64,000 bases of DNA from Streptomyces spirodelae (GCF_017676385.1 NZ_JAFFZN010000017.1:1-64000); one strand, 5' to 3'; counted from the stretch's first letter, positions 45,882 through 55,410 are shown. The notes: generated by a model not told the origin, from the letters alone. Numbers and translations are program-made.

Positions 45882-47240
45882 GTGGCCGGTGAATCCTCCC
45901 AGCTCGACGACGGGCAGCGCCGCGGCTGGATGCCGGGCGGTCTGACCCGGCGGCAGCTCGTGGCCTGGGACGGTGCGGCGGCGCTCGCCTTCCCGGTGCT
46001 GTACGCCATGCTGGCCCCCCTGCAGGACTCGGCCGGGGGCGCCGCGGCAGCGCTCCGGGTGCCGCTGTTCCTCGCGATGGGCCTGCCGCTGGCCGTGCGC
46101 CGTCTGTGGCCGCGCACCGTGCTGTTGGTCGTCGCTGCGGCGTCGGCCACTGCGGCGGTGTCGGGAGCGCTCCTGGAGCCGTTCCTGGCCGTGGCATACG
46201 CGCTGTACGCGGTCGCCGTGTCCACCACCAGCGCCGGCCGCGCGGTGCGGTGGGCCGTCGTGGGAGGCAGCGCGCTGATCCTGCTCGCCCTCGTCGCCGG
46301 TGGCACACCGTCCGCCGCCCTCGGCACCGGGCTGCCGACCTGGCTGTCCGGCCTCACCGTCTGCGGGCTGACCTGGGTCTCCGGGCAGGCCATCAGGGAG
46401 CGTCGCGCCTACGCCGAACGGGCGGCCCGGCAGCTGGCGCTCAACGCGGTGGCCCAGGAGCGGCTGCGCATCGCCCGCGAGCTGCACGACGTGGTGGCGC
46501 ACCACGTGGGGGTGATCGCCGTCAAGGCGGGGGTCGCCCGCCATGTGGCCGCGGTGGCGCCCCAGGAGGCGGCCGAGGCGCTGCGGGTGATCGACCAGGA
46601 GAGCCGTACGGCGCTCCAGGAGATGCGGGGCATCCTGGGCCTGCTGCGCAACGAACCCGACGGCGAGGAGGAGCCGCGCCACCCGGACCGCAGCCTGGCC
46701 GACGAGTCCGACCTCCAGGCGCTGGTGCGCCGGGCGGGCGAGGCGGGCGTGGATGTGCACCTGACAGCGGTGGGGCTCGCCGACCTCCCCGACGGGGTGG
46801 CCAGGGCCGGGCACCGGGTGGTGCAGGAGGCGCTGACGAACGTCATCAAGCACGCCGCTCCCTGCTACTGCCGGCTCGCCCTGACGGCCGGGCCGGAGCA
46901 GTTGCGGCTGGAGGTGCTCGACGACGGCGGCCGCCAGGAGCGCTACGGCAGAAAGAGCCTGGCTCACCGGATGGCGGCAGGGGCTGCCGGAGCCGCCGGG
47001 ACAAGGACCCCTGGAGCCGCCGGCACCGCCGGGGCCGCCGGAGGCGGCACCGGGCACGGCCTGATCGGCATGCGGGAGCGGGTCGCGGTGTACGGCGGGG
47101 AGCTGGCGGCCGGCCCGGTACCGGGCGGAGGGTTCCTGGTGCGCGCCCGTATCCCGCTGTCCGCACGGCCGGTTGCACGTGAGGAGGCCGCCGGGGCGGC
47201 AGCCGGGGACACGAGTCGAGGAGCGTCGCAGTCGAGATGA
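45882..47240 (+). CDS. Sensor histidine kinase (HisKA_3 type)
   Basis: This 452-aa kinase starts at GTG 45882 (GTG 45876 is an alternative). About five N-terminal membrane segments are followed by the phosphoacceptor region RLRIARELHDVVAHHVGVIAV, N-box QEALTNVIKHA, and G-box GTGHGLIGMRERV. The ATP lid holds an Ala/Gly-rich insertion (near residues 365-390, AAGAAG-like repeats) that is not usual. The C-terminal tail is disordered. It is coupled to the response regulator by a four-base overlap. Confidence 0.92.
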   Translation: MAGESSQLDDGQRRGWMPGGLTRRQLVAWDGAAALAFPVLYAMLAPLQDSAGGAAAALRVPLFLAMGLPLAVRRLWPRTVLLVVAAASATAAVSGALLEPFLAVAYALYAVAVSTTSAGRAVRWAVVGGSALILLALVAGGTPSAALGTGLPTWLSGLTVCGLTWVSGQAIRERRAYAERAARQLALNAVAQERLRIARELHDVVAHHVGVIAVKAGVARHVAAVAPQEAAEALRVIDQESRTALQEMRGILGLLRNEPDGEEEPRHPDRSLADESDLQALVRRAGEAGVDVHLTAVGLADLPDGVARAGHRVVQEALTNVIKHAAPCYCRLALTAGPEQLRLEVLDDGGRQERYGRKSLAHRMAAGAAGAAGTRTPGAAGTAGAAGGGTGHGLIGMRERVAVYGGELAAGPVPGGGFLVRARIPLSARPVAREEAAGAAAGDTSRGASQSR

Positions 47241-47932
47241 GTCAATCCTCCGCGCCCGTCAGGGTACTGATCGCCGACGATCAGGAGTTGCTGCGGGAGA
47301 GCTTCCGGGTGCTGGTGAACGCGGAGCCCGGCCTCGAGGTCGTCGGTCTGGCCGAGGACGGTGACGCCGCGGTCCGGCTGGCGGTGCGGGAGCGTCCTGA
47401 CGTGGTGCTGATGGACGTACGGATGCCGGGTCTCGACGGGATCGAGGCGACGCGGCTGATCCGTTCGCATCCCCAGGCCGAGGGGGTGCGGGTGCTGGTG
47501 CTGACCATGTTCGACCTGGACTCGTATGTGTTCGCGGCCCTGCGCTCGGGGGCCAGCGGCTTCCTTCTCAAGGATGTCGCGCCCGCCGATCTGGTGCGTG
47601 CCATCCGTACGGTGGCGGCGGGGCAGGGGCTGCTGGCGCCGAGCGTCACCGCCCGGCTGATCGCCGAGTTCTGCCGGCAGCCGCAGGCCACCCCCGAGGT
47701 CTCCGCCAGCCTCGAGCCCCTGACGAGCCGGGAGCGGGAGGTGCTGCTGCTGGTGACCAAGGGCCTCTCGAATGCGGAGATCGCCGCCGAGCTGCATGTG
47801 TCGATGGCGACGGTGAAGACCTACATCGGGCGGCTCTTCGACAAGCTGGGGGCCCGGGACCGCGTCCAGTTGGTGATCACAGGTTATGAGCACGGCCTTG
47901 TCACACCGAGCCGGAGAAGTAACCACCCGTAA
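47237..47932 (+). CDS. LuxR/NarL-family response regulator
   Basis: This 231-aa protein starts at ATG 47237 overlapping the kinase stop (ATGA). The receiver has ADDQE, phosphoacceptor Asp in VVLMDVRMPG, Thr in VLTMFDLDSY and Lys in FLLKDV. The output helix-turn-helix is PLTSREREVLLLVTKGLSNAEIAAEL...MATVKTYIGRLFDKLGARDR. All canonical residues are present. Likely targets are the divergent ABC exporter and possibly the lasso promoter. Confidence 0.94.
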   Translation: MSQSSAPVRVLIADDQELLRESFRVLVNAEPGLEVVGLAEDGDAAVRLAVRERPDVVLMDVRMPGLDGIEATRLIRSHPQAEGVRVLVLTMFDLDSYVFAALRSGASGFLLKDVAPADLVRAIRTVAAGQGLLAPSVTARLIAEFCRQPQATPEVSASLEPLTSREREVLLLVTKGLSNAEIAAELHVSMATVKTYIGRLFDKLGARDRVQLVITGYEHGLVTPSRRSNHP

Positions 47933-47985
47933 TTCCAGGGCCCTGGATTTCCCGAACGCCCGACTTCCGCTTTTTCACTGTCTGT

Positions 47986-48023
47986 GAATTCCTGGCGCGG
48001 GATGAGCGCCGCGCCAGGAATTC
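47986..48023. terminator. Bidirectional 15-bp terminator between converging regulators
   Basis: GAATTCCTGGCGCGG (47986-48000) and CCGCGCCAGGAATTC (48009-48023) pair perfectly around an 8-base loop. The stem has AT pairs at its base and overlaps the stop codon of the orphan regulator. Confidence 0.8.
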
Positions 48024-48702
48024 AGACCTCCGCAGCTTTGTGTTCCAGCCCTATCCCGGCGGCTCGCGCCCGCATCATCGCGGCGTTCCGGTCCGGGACT
48101 TCCAGCTTTCTGAAGAGGCCCGTGATGTGGTTGCGCACCGTCTTCTCCGCGAGCACCAGGCGACGGGCGATGCGCTTGTTCTCCCAGCCGAGCGCCAGCA
48201 GTTCGAGGATGTCCCGCTCCCGTTCCGTCAGCGTGGGGAAGGCCAGCCGGCTGGACAGCTGCGGCAGCATCCCCAGCCCGCCACGCAGCCCCTCGGCGAC
48301 CCCTGCCCCGAACGCCGCACCGCCCTCGGCCAGCAGATGCACCGACCTGAGCAGCGTACGAGCGCTGACGCTCTTCATCACATAGCCCATGGCACCGGAC
48401 CGGACCACCGAGAGGACAGCGGCAGTGCTGCCGTCGTCGGAGGCCACCAGCACCCGTACCGCCGGGTCGGTGGCGGTCAGCAGCCGTACCGTACGGGCCA
48501 GCCGGGCCGGGCCCGGGCCGCCGACGAGCACCACGTCCGCCTGTGCCACCAGTTCGGCGGGCGGGCGCGGCATCCGTCCGGCGCACCGCTCCGGCAGCCC
48601 CTGCTGGGCCACGACAGTGACGGCGCTGTCGATTTCGGCCGCCGCCGCGACTCCCATCCGGTACACCGGGTCGTCGTCAAGGATTATGAGCCGCACGCCC
48701 AC
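48022..48702 (-). CDS. Orphan atypical LuxR-family response regulator
   Basis: This 226-aa protein is predicted from GTG 48702 (alternatives 48720 and 48696). The N-terminal domain follows the receiver fold (LIILDDDPVYRMGV; VLVASDDGSTAAV; GAMGYVMKSVS). The position of the phosphoacceptor Asp reads VVLVGGPGP, so the usual Asp is missing. The C-terminal helix-turn-helix is intact (TLTERERDILELLALGWENKRIARRL...EKTVRNHITGLFRKLEV). No kinase is adjacent. Regulation by ligand binding or protein contact rather than phosphorylation is inferred, as for other atypical Streptomyces antibiotic regulators. Confidence 0.88.
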   Translation of the reverse strand: MGVRLIILDDDPVYRMGVAAAAEIDSAVTVVAQQGLPERCAGRMPRPPAELVAQADVVLVGGPGPARLARTVRLLTATDPAVRVLVASDDGSTAAVLSVVRSGAMGYVMKSVSARTLLRSVHLLAEGGAAFGAGVAEGLRGGLGMLPQLSSRLAFPTLTERERDILELLALGWENKRIARRLVLAEKTVRNHITGLFRKLEVPDRNAAMMRARAAGIGLEHKAAEV

Positions 48703-48921
48703 ACGGCACCCCCGTTTCAAGAATCACTGATCCCCGAGCGGAAATCTTATCGGGGCGGAGCCCTGGAAAAAAGGGGAATCCAGACATATGTAAGGGCGCT
48801 GGGCAGTGCCGTGGAATTGGGGCACTGCCTTTCGGCCACTTCATCGAATCCGGCGCTTGCTCTCCGGTACGTCATCCGGAACGCTTCGGGTGCGCAGCTC
48901 AGAACGCTTCCGGTGCGTCGC

Positions 48922-50943
48922 TCAGAACAATTTCAGCAACGCCTCGGTCGGGTCCGGTGCTGCCTTGCCCTCCTCCGGTCGCGGCAGCTGGAACCAGACG
49001 GCCTTCCCGGAGGGCACCCGGCGACTCCCCCAGCCGGTGCTGAGGAGATCGACCAGTTGCAGACCGCGGCCGCCTTCATCGGTGTCCCGGGCCCGGCGCC
49101 TGCGCGGCTGGACCTGGCCCGCGTCCCACACCTCGCACACCAGCGTGCGCTCCAGCAGCAGCCGCAGCCGGATGTTCCCCTCGCCGTACCGCAGTGCGTT
49201 GGTGACCAGCTCGCTCACCAGCAGCTCCGCGGTGTCGCTGAGCGCGTCCAGGCCCCAGGCGGAGAGCTGTTCGCAGGTCAGCTCCCGTGCCCGGGCGACC
49301 GAGCGCGGCTCGGGCGGCAGCGTCCAGTCGCCGACGTGCTCGGGGTCCAGGCCCTGTACGCGGGCGACGAGCAGCGCGATGTCGTCCTCGCCGTGGTGCA
49401 CGTTGAGAGTGCGCAGCACCCGGTCAGCGGTGTCCTCCAGCGGCTCGGTGGCGTCGGTGAGCGCCGAGCGGAACCGGCCGAGGCCCTCGTCGAGCGGGTG
49501 GTCGCGGGACTCGACCAGGCCGTCGGTGTAGAGGGCCAGCATCGCACCCTCCGGCAGCTCGATCTCGATCTCCTCGAACGGCTCGCCGCCCACTCCCAGC
49601 GGCACCCCCTTGGGGACCTCCAGCAGCAGCGCGGGCTCGCCCGGCTCGACCATGATGGGCGGCAGGTGACCTGCGTTGGCGAACGTGCAGCGCCGTGAGA
49701 CCGGGTCGTAGACGGCGTAGATGCAGGTGGCCAGATACACCTCGGACAGGTCGGTGTCACTGCCGCGGTTTCCCCGTTGCGGGTGCTGCCTGCGGGGGTC
49801 GCCGAGGCCGCGCGCGATCTCGTCCAGCGCGCCGAGCACTTCGGCCGGTTCCATGTCGGTGAGGGCCAGCGTGCGTACGGCGGTGCGCAGTTCGCCCATG
49901 GCGACGGCCGCGCGCAGCCCGCGCCCCATCACGTCGCCGACGACGATGGCGGTGCGGTGGCCCGGCAGTTCGATGACGTCGAACCAGTCACCGCCCACCT
50001 CGGTGGCCGGGTTGCCCGGAAGGTAGCGGCAGGCGATCTCCAGCCCCGCCGCCTCCGGGTCACCGGGCGGCAGCAGGCTGCGCTGGAGGATGAGCGCCCG
50101 CTCGTGCTCCCTGCGGTAGAGGCGGGCGTTGTCGATGCAGACAGCGGCGCGGGCGGCCAGCTCGGCGGCGAGCGCCCCGTCCCGCTCGCCGAACGGCTCA
50201 CTGCCCTTGGCCCGCGAGAACTGCGCCAGCCCCAGCACCCGGTCCCTGGCGACCATCGGCACGGCGAGCGTCGACTGCACGACGGTGCCGAACTGCGCGG
50301 GCACGCTGCCGTCCTGGCTGGCGATGTTCTGCACCCGGCCGGTGCGCAGCGCGGTGGCGAACGGGGAGTGCTCGGCATAGCAGTGGGTGGAGCCCACCTC
50401 GGCGGGCTGGCCCGGCTGCGCCGCCGCGGCGGCCACGCCGTTGGCGCGGGCTCGCGCGCCCTCCCCGGCTGCGTCGCGCGGGCGGATCACCGACTCGCCG
50501 GTGCGGGCCTCCTCGTCCGGGAGGCCGTACTCGTACGGGGTGTTGGAGACGGCGCTGGCGAAGGCCACCCTGCGCAGTTCGCCGCGCGGCGAGCCGATCG
50601 GTTTGCGGCGGCGCCGGGGCAGCTCGCCGGCGAGGCGCACTTCCGGTCCCTGGCGCCGGGCGGCGTCCGCCTCGTGGAAGCCGGCCTGCTCGGCCTCCTG
50701 GGGGCTCGTCGGCCCGACGGGGCGGGGCTCGTCCCCGGCCAGCACACTCTCATAGAGGTCGACGGAGGCCAGGTCGCAGAACTGCGGCACCGCCACGTCC
50801 AGCAACTCGCGGGCCGTGGTCTCCAGATCCAGCGAGTTGCCGATCCGTGCGCCCGCGGCGTTCAGCAGGGCCAGGGCACGACGTACGTCGTCCTGCTTAC
50901 CGGCCGCCTCCACCGGGATATCGCTCAATGCCGCCCCTTCCAC
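48922..50943 (-). CDS. GAF-PP2C (SpoIIE)-HATPase multidomain phosphatase
   Basis: This 673-aa protein starts at GTG 50943; TTG 50928 with AAGGGG close upstream is an alternative. A GAF sensor region (about residues 20-275) is interrupted by a charged insert near 70-170. A PP2C/SpoIIE phosphatase domain follows, with GGDWFDVIEL, VVGDVMGRG, LYTDGLVESRD and DDIALLVAR for metal binding. The C-terminal RsbW-like ATPase has SELVTNALRYG and GGRGLQLVDLLS. Such proteins act in partner-switching control of sigma factors. The stop lies inside a 23-base tandem duplication. Confidence 0.9.
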   Translation of the reverse strand: MEGAALSDIPVEAAGKQDDVRRALALLNAAGARIGNSLDLETTARELLDVAVPQFCDLASVDLYESVLAGDEPRPVGPTSPQEAEQAGFHEADAARRQGPEVRLAGELPRRRRKPIGSPRGELRRVAFASAVSNTPYEYGLPDEEARTGESVIRPRDAAGEGARARANGVAAAAAQPGQPAEVGSTHCYAEHSPFATALRTGRVQNIASQDGSVPAQFGTVVQSTLAVPMVARDRVLGLAQFSRAKGSEPFGERDGALAAELAARAAVCIDNARLYRREHERALILQRSLLPPGDPEAAGLEIACRYLPGNPATEVGGDWFDVIELPGHRTAIVVGDVMGRGLRAAVAMGELRTAVRTLALTDMEPAEVLGALDEIARGLGDPRRQHPQRGNRGSDTDLSEVYLATCIYAVYDPVSRRCTFANAGHLPPIMVEPGEPALLLEVPKGVPLGVGGEPFEEIEIELPEGAMLALYTDGLVESRDHPLDEGLGRFRSALTDATEPLEDTADRVLRTLNVHHGEDDIALLVARVQGLDPEHVGDWTLPPEPRSVARARELTCEQLSAWGLDALSDTAELLVSELVTNALRYGEGNIRLRLLLERTLVCEVWDAGQVQPRRRRARDTDEGGRGLQLVDLLSTGWGSRRVPSGKAVWFQLPRPEEGKAAPDPTEALLKLF

Positions 50944-51054
50944 TGCCGGTGCTCGCCTCCGGTCCGAGCAGTGTGGCAGCCCGGAGGGCCATCCGGAGCC
51001 CGCTCTTCCCGATCGCTACAAGTCTTCCTTGTCACGACGAGGCAACATGCGCGT

Positions 51055-51075
51055 ACCCCCGTTGTTCACGGGGGT
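51055..51075 (-). terminator. Hairpin downstream of the PAS-SpoIIE gene
   Basis: ACCCCCG (51055-51061) and CGGGGGT (51069-51075) pair around a 7-base loop, about 155 bases after the stop at 51231 and before the next phosphatase gene. It may terminate the upstream gene; no U-tract. Confidence 0.35.
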
Positions 51076-51230
51076 CACCCCTGACTCCTAACCAGGTAAC
51101 GCCGGGTCGAACCCCTGGAGTGCTCTCCGGACCGGACAGGCTGACCTGCCCGGGACCACGGCACCCCGCACCACCGGGGCAGGTTGTCCGAACGGGGCCG
51201 TATGTCCGGTCACGCCACTGGCGGTTCGCA

Positions 51231-53816
51231 TCACGACAGCGGCAGTTCGAACCACACCGTCTTGCCCTGGGGGCCGTGCCGGGTCCCCCACCTGCGTGCC
51301 TCGCTCGCCACCATCTGAATCCCCCTGCCGCCCTCCTGCTCCGCGGTGACGACGCGTTCTCTGGGCGGCTCGGGCAGCGGGTCCGAGACCTCCACGATCA
51401 GCACCCCTTCGCGACCCGCCGGGTCCCGGCTGGTGTCGCGCACCACCCGCACGCCGATGGGGCCGTGCGCGTACCGCAGTGCGTTGGTGACCAGTTCGCT
51501 CACCAGCAGCACGGTGATGTCCTCCAGAACCGAGAGCTCCCACTCGCGCAGCGTCTTGCGCACGGCCTCCCGCGCCCGCCGCACGGCGTAGCTGCCGGTG
51601 GTGAACGACCAGGATGCGGCGGTGTCCCCCGGCAGCCCACCGAGCCTGGCCATCAGCAGTGCGACGTCGTCCCCGGTGCTGAGTCGGCCGTTGACGCTGG
51701 AGCCGTGGAGGCGCAGCGAGTCGATCAGGACGTCGCATGCGTGCTCGATGCCGCCGCACCCGGTCTCCTCCACCGGTCCGGGCGAGACATACGCACCCGC
51801 GCCGTTCCAGACGAGCCCTTCCTCCGGCTCCGCCCGGTAGCAGCCGGGCCCGGCCAGCAGTGAGCAGACCCGGTCGATGCCCTCGGTGATGTCCTCGCCT
51901 CTGCTCTCGACGAGTCCGTCGGTGTAGAGGACGAAGACGCTGCCCTCCTCGATCTCCACCTCCGCCAGCTCGAACCCGCCGTCCAGCGCGGCTCCGACGA
52001 CACCGAGGGGGGTGCCGGAGGGGATGTCGACGGGCCGGGCCCGGCAGCCGCCGCCCTCCTCGCGGGTGATCAGCAGCGGCGGCACATGGCCAGCGCTGGC
52101 CATGGTGAGCACCCCGCACCGGCTGCCGGCCGAGGTGGGCGCCGGCTCGTAGACCGCGTACAGGCAAGTGGCCATCAGCGGGTCGTCGGGGCCGTGCGAC
52201 AGATCTTCCCCGACGGTGCTGACACGGGCGAGCAGTTCGTCCGGGGGCAGGTCGAGACCGGCCAGCGTACGGACGGCGGTACGCAGCCGCCCCATGGTGA
52301 CGGCGGAGTGCAGCCCGTGCCCCATCACGTCACCGACCACGAAGGCGACCCGGCCGCCGGGCAGCGGGATGACGTCGAACCAGTCGCCGCCCACTTCGGT
52401 GCCGCTGCTGCCCGGCACGTAGCGGTAGGCGAGGCTGACCCCGGGCGGTTCGGCGATGTGCTGCGGCAGCAGACTGCGCTGGAGCATCAGGGCCCCCTCG
52501 CGCTCCCGCGCGTACAGCCGCGCGTTGTCGAGAAAGGTGCCGGCCCGGTCCGCCAGCTCGACCGCGAGCGCCCGGTCGTCACTCGCGTACGGCTCGTCCC
52601 CGTGCGCCCGGCTCATCAGCAGCAGCCCCAGCACCGTGCCGCGCGCCCGCAGCGGCACCGCCATCAGCGAGTGCACCCCCAGCTCGAAGGTGGCCTCCAC
52701 CTTGGGGTCGCCGGGCCGGGTGGCGCGCAGGATCTCCTCGGGGGTGGAGGCCAGTTGGGGGGTGCCGCTGTCCAGCGCGCGGCCGAGCAGCGACTCGCGC
52801 TCGTAGATGATCTCGCCACCGAGCCGGAGCAGCCTCTCGACACGCTCCCCGGCCTCCCGCGCCGCGAAGCCGAACAGGTGCAGCGGCGTCCCCACGGAGA
52901 TGACCGGCTCGGGCAACTCCCCGCCGACGGCGACCTCGCCGCGCAGCATCACCCCCGCGTAGTCGGCGAATCTCGGCACCAGCACCTCGGCCAGCGCCTG
53001 CGAGATGGCGCGGACGTCGAGCAGATCGCCGAGGGCCACCCCCACCTCGTCCAGCAGCGCGAGCCGCTGCCGCGCCGCCTCGGCCTTGTTGAGGGCCTCC
53101 AGCCGCTCGGTGATGTCCATGACGGTGCAGCTGACGCCGAGCACCTTGCCGCTGCGGTCGGTGATGCGGGAGTACGACACGGAGCGCGCACCCTGCCCGT
53201 TCGGCGAGGTGGTCACCACGTCCACGACCGAGCGCCCGGTTTCCAGCACACTGGACTGGATTTCCATCACCTCGTCGGCCATCTCGGCGGGCAGCAGCTC
53301 GGCGACCGTACGGCCCAGCAGATCGGTGTGTGTGGCGTTGTTGAGCCGGACGAGGGCGTCGTTGAAGCGGACGAAGCGCTTCTCGGTGTCGAAGACGGCG
53401 ATGCCCAGCGGCGAGGAGGCGAACAGCGCGTCCAGCGCGGCCAGGTCGTGCTCGACGGCGCGGAGCCTGCTGGTCTCCATGATGTTCGCGAGCACGAATG
53501 GCCGCTGATCGGTGTCCCGCAGCGTCGAGCCGCGCCCCTCGACCTCGACCACGTGTCCGGCGCGGTGGCGGATGCGCAGGATGCCGCGCCACCTTCCGGT
53601 GCGGCCGAGGCTGTTGCGGCGCGACCGGCGCTCGGCCTCGTCGCTGACCACGAAGTCCTCGATCGACCGACCGACCACGTCGTCCGCCGGCCAGCCCAGG
53701 ATCTCCTCGGTGGTCGGGCTCCACGCCAGGACGGTGCCGTAGCCGTCCAGCATGACGATCCCGACGCGGAGGGTATCGAGGAGCGAGGTCGCCCCGTCGG
53801 CGGGTTCGGTGCTCAC
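51231..53816 (-). CDS. PAS-PAS-GAF-PP2C (SpoIIE)-HATPase multidomain phosphatase
   Basis: This 861-aa protein starts at GTG 53816. It has two PAS domains (about residues 10-115 and 125-245, with VISVGTP-type GAF sequence after them). A GAF domain (about 265-440) and a PP2C/SpoIIE domain follow, with motifs GGDWFDVIPL, VVGDVMGHG, LYTDGLVESRG and GDDVALLMARL. The RsbW-like ATPase at the C-terminus has SELVTNALRYA and GGRGIQMVASEA. It is on the same strand as the phosphatase downstream and shares its C-terminal half, probably by an old duplication. It should integrate small-molecule or redox signals into anti-sigma partner switching. Confidence 0.92.
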   Translation of the reverse strand: MSTEPADGATSLLDTLRVGIVMLDGYGTVLAWSPTTEEILGWPADDVVGRSIEDFVVSDEAERRSRRNSLGRTGRWRGILRIRHRAGHVVEVEGRGSTLRDTDQRPFVLANIMETSRLRAVEHDLAALDALFASSPLGIAVFDTEKRFVRFNDALVRLNNATHTDLLGRTVAELLPAEMADEVMEIQSSVLETGRSVVDVVTTSPNGQGARSVSYSRITDRSGKVLGVSCTVMDITERLEALNKAEAARQRLALLDEVGVALGDLLDVRAISQALAEVLVPRFADYAGVMLRGEVAVGGELPEPVISVGTPLHLFGFAAREAGERVERLLRLGGEIIYERESLLGRALDSGTPQLASTPEEILRATRPGDPKVEATFELGVHSLMAVPLRARGTVLGLLLMSRAHGDEPYASDDRALAVELADRAGTFLDNARLYAREREGALMLQRSLLPQHIAEPPGVSLAYRYVPGSSGTEVGGDWFDVIPLPGGRVAFVVGDVMGHGLHSAVTMGRLRTAVRTLAGLDLPPDELLARVSTVGEDLSHGPDDPLMATCLYAVYEPAPTSAGSRCGVLTMASAGHVPPLLITREEGGGCRARPVDIPSGTPLGVVGAALDGGFELAEVEIEEGSVFVLYTDGLVESRGEDITEGIDRVCSLLAGPGCYRAEPEEGLVWNGAGAYVSPGPVEETGCGGIEHACDVLIDSLRLHGSSVNGRLSTGDDVALLMARLGGLPGDTAASWSFTTGSYAVRRAREAVRKTLREWELSVLEDITVLLVSELVTNALRYAHGPIGVRVVRDTSRDPAGREGVLIVEVSDPLPEPPRERVVTAEQEGGRGIQMVASEARRWGTRHGPQGKTVWFELPLS

Positions 53817-54016
53817 ACGGCCCACGCCCCTGGTCGGGATCTGGATACGTCCAAGATGGATCAATTATCCATATACCCGACACACTGCGCGATCGGACGC
53901 ATGCGGAGCGTCACCCCCCTCCCCCACCCCCTGACTCCCGGAGCAGGGCCCGCGCCCGGACAGGGAGGGGAGGGGCCAGGTGAAGTCAGAGTGAGGAGTG
54001 GAGGGCGAAGCGGGAG

Positions 54017-54250
54017 TCAGGTACGGCTGTCGTCGCGCTCACCACGAAGACGAGCGGCGACGCGGTCGCGGTGCTCCACCAGATAGCCCTCACCCTGTTC
54101 GTTCAACCGATGTTCGCTCAGCCGTTCGGCGAGATGCTGCGCCTCGTCCCGGGTGGCATAACTGCCGACGCGGTAGCGGTTGCCGTGGCAGTCCTGGCGG
54201 ATGAGCTGCCAGGGCAGCACCGCGTCACTGTCGCCGCTCGCACTTCGCAT
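54017..54250 (-). CDS. Small SPOR-like domain protein
   Basis: This 77-aa soluble protein is predicted from ATG 54250. The motif RQDCHGNRYRVGSYATRDEAQHLAERL resembles the small Streptomyces proteins annotated as SPOR-domain; here it is split as RQDCHGNRYRVGSY and ATRDEAQHLAERLSEH for reading. TAAGCT (54263-54258) seven bases upstream of the ATG, with no ribosome site, again fits a leaderless transcript. SPOR domains bind denuded peptidoglycan, but this protein has no signal peptide, so a wall role is doubtful. Confidence 0.75.
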   Translation of the reverse strand: MRSASGDSDAVLPWQLIRQDCHGNRYRVGSYATRDEAQHLAERLSEHRLNEQGEGYLVEHRDRVAARLRGERDDSRT

Positions 54251-54447
54251 ATGCCGGAGCTTACGCCCGGCCTTCACTCACCGCATTCGGCTTTGCACAT
54301 GGGGCAAAATTTTTCGGCCACGTGTTCGCTCCCCACGGGGCGTGCACCGGGGCACGGACGGGGCACGAGCCGGGCACGGGCCCGGGGGTGCGAGCCGGGG
54401 TGCGAACCGGCCTCAGGGACTTCCAGCGCTCGACGGAGGGAGCGGCA

Positions 54448-55200
54448 CTACTTCACCGGAAGGTGGTACGCCAGCTTGAAGCGGTCGGCGGGCACCACCA
54501 CGTCCGCCGTCTCCACGGGCCGCTTACCCGCGAAGTACGTACGCGCGATGACCAGCACCGCATGCCCGGGGACGCCGCCCAGCGCCGTCATCTCCTCGGC
54601 GCGCCCGGGGCGGCTGCCGACCTCCTCGGTGACGTTGTCCACCACGAGGTCGATCGCCGCCATGCGCTCCACCACCCCCCGGCCACCCAGGGGCCCCTCC
54701 TCCGGGAGCATCACCGGCGTCCGCCCCGTCACCGCCAGCGGCTCCCAGGAAGTGGAGAGCATCACCGGGTCACCGTCCACGTGGAAGACATAGCGGGTAC
54801 GCATCACCCGGTCGCCCCGCTCGACGAACAGCCGGTCGGCGATGTCGGCCGAGGCGTCCTCCTGCTCGCTCTGCGACTCCCAGGTGCCACGCACCCGCTC
54901 GTCGGACTGCTCCTGACGGAAGGGGGTGCACTCGCCGAGTGCGCGGTAGCCCGTACGCGAGACCCGACGGGCGGCCGGCAGCTCGCGTACGTACGTCCCG
55001 GAGCCGGAGCGTCCCTCGACCAGACCTTCGGCCATCAGCACCTTGCGGGCCTCCAGGGCCACCGTGTCGGAGACGCCGTACTCCTCGCGGATGCGGGCCT
55101 GCGAGGGGAGGCGCGCGTGCGGCGGCAGCGAGCCGTCCGCGATCTTCTTGCGGAGATCCGAGGCCACACGCAGGTACGCGGGCTGCTCACCGAATGGCAC
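54448..55200 (-). CDS. GntR-family transcriptional regulator with UTRA domain
   Basis: This 250-aa protein starts at GTG 55200 behind GGGAGG. The winged helix spans residues 5-70 (AYLRVASDLRKKIADGSLPP; RIREEYGVSDTVALEARKVL; GSGTYVRE). The UTRA effector-binding domain occupies residues 85-250 (RTRYVFHVDGDPVMLSTSWEP; VPGHAVLVIARTYF). HutC/FarR members sense sugars, amino acids or similar ligands. It is divergent from the DUF4303-like gene, whose promoter contains a repeat array. Confidence 0.92.
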   Translation of the reverse strand: MPFGEQPAYLRVASDLRKKIADGSLPPHARLPSQARIREEYGVSDTVALEARKVLMAEGLVEGRSGSGTYVRELPAARRVSRTGYRALGECTPFRQEQSDERVRGTWESQSEQEDASADIADRLFVERGDRVMRTRYVFHVDGDPVMLSTSWEPLAVTGRTPVMLPEEGPLGGRGVVERMAAIDLVVDNVTEEVGSRPGRAEEMTALGGVPGHAVLVIARTYFAGKRPVETADVVVPADRFKLAYHLPVK

Positions 55201-55410
55201 GTGTGCCCTCCCCGTTTCGGACAGATGCTGAGAGAAGCCGACTGATGCTGAGTCATGCCGGTCATGCTGACGGTCAGCAACAGCTTGACAACAGAGGGTT
55301 GTTGGCCGCAACAGTCGGCCAAAGTTTCACCCGATGTGATGAGCACCTGCTCAGACCCCACGCGCCCCTCACCTCTCCGCCTGGCGGGCGGACCGCTAGA
55401 GTTCCGCACC

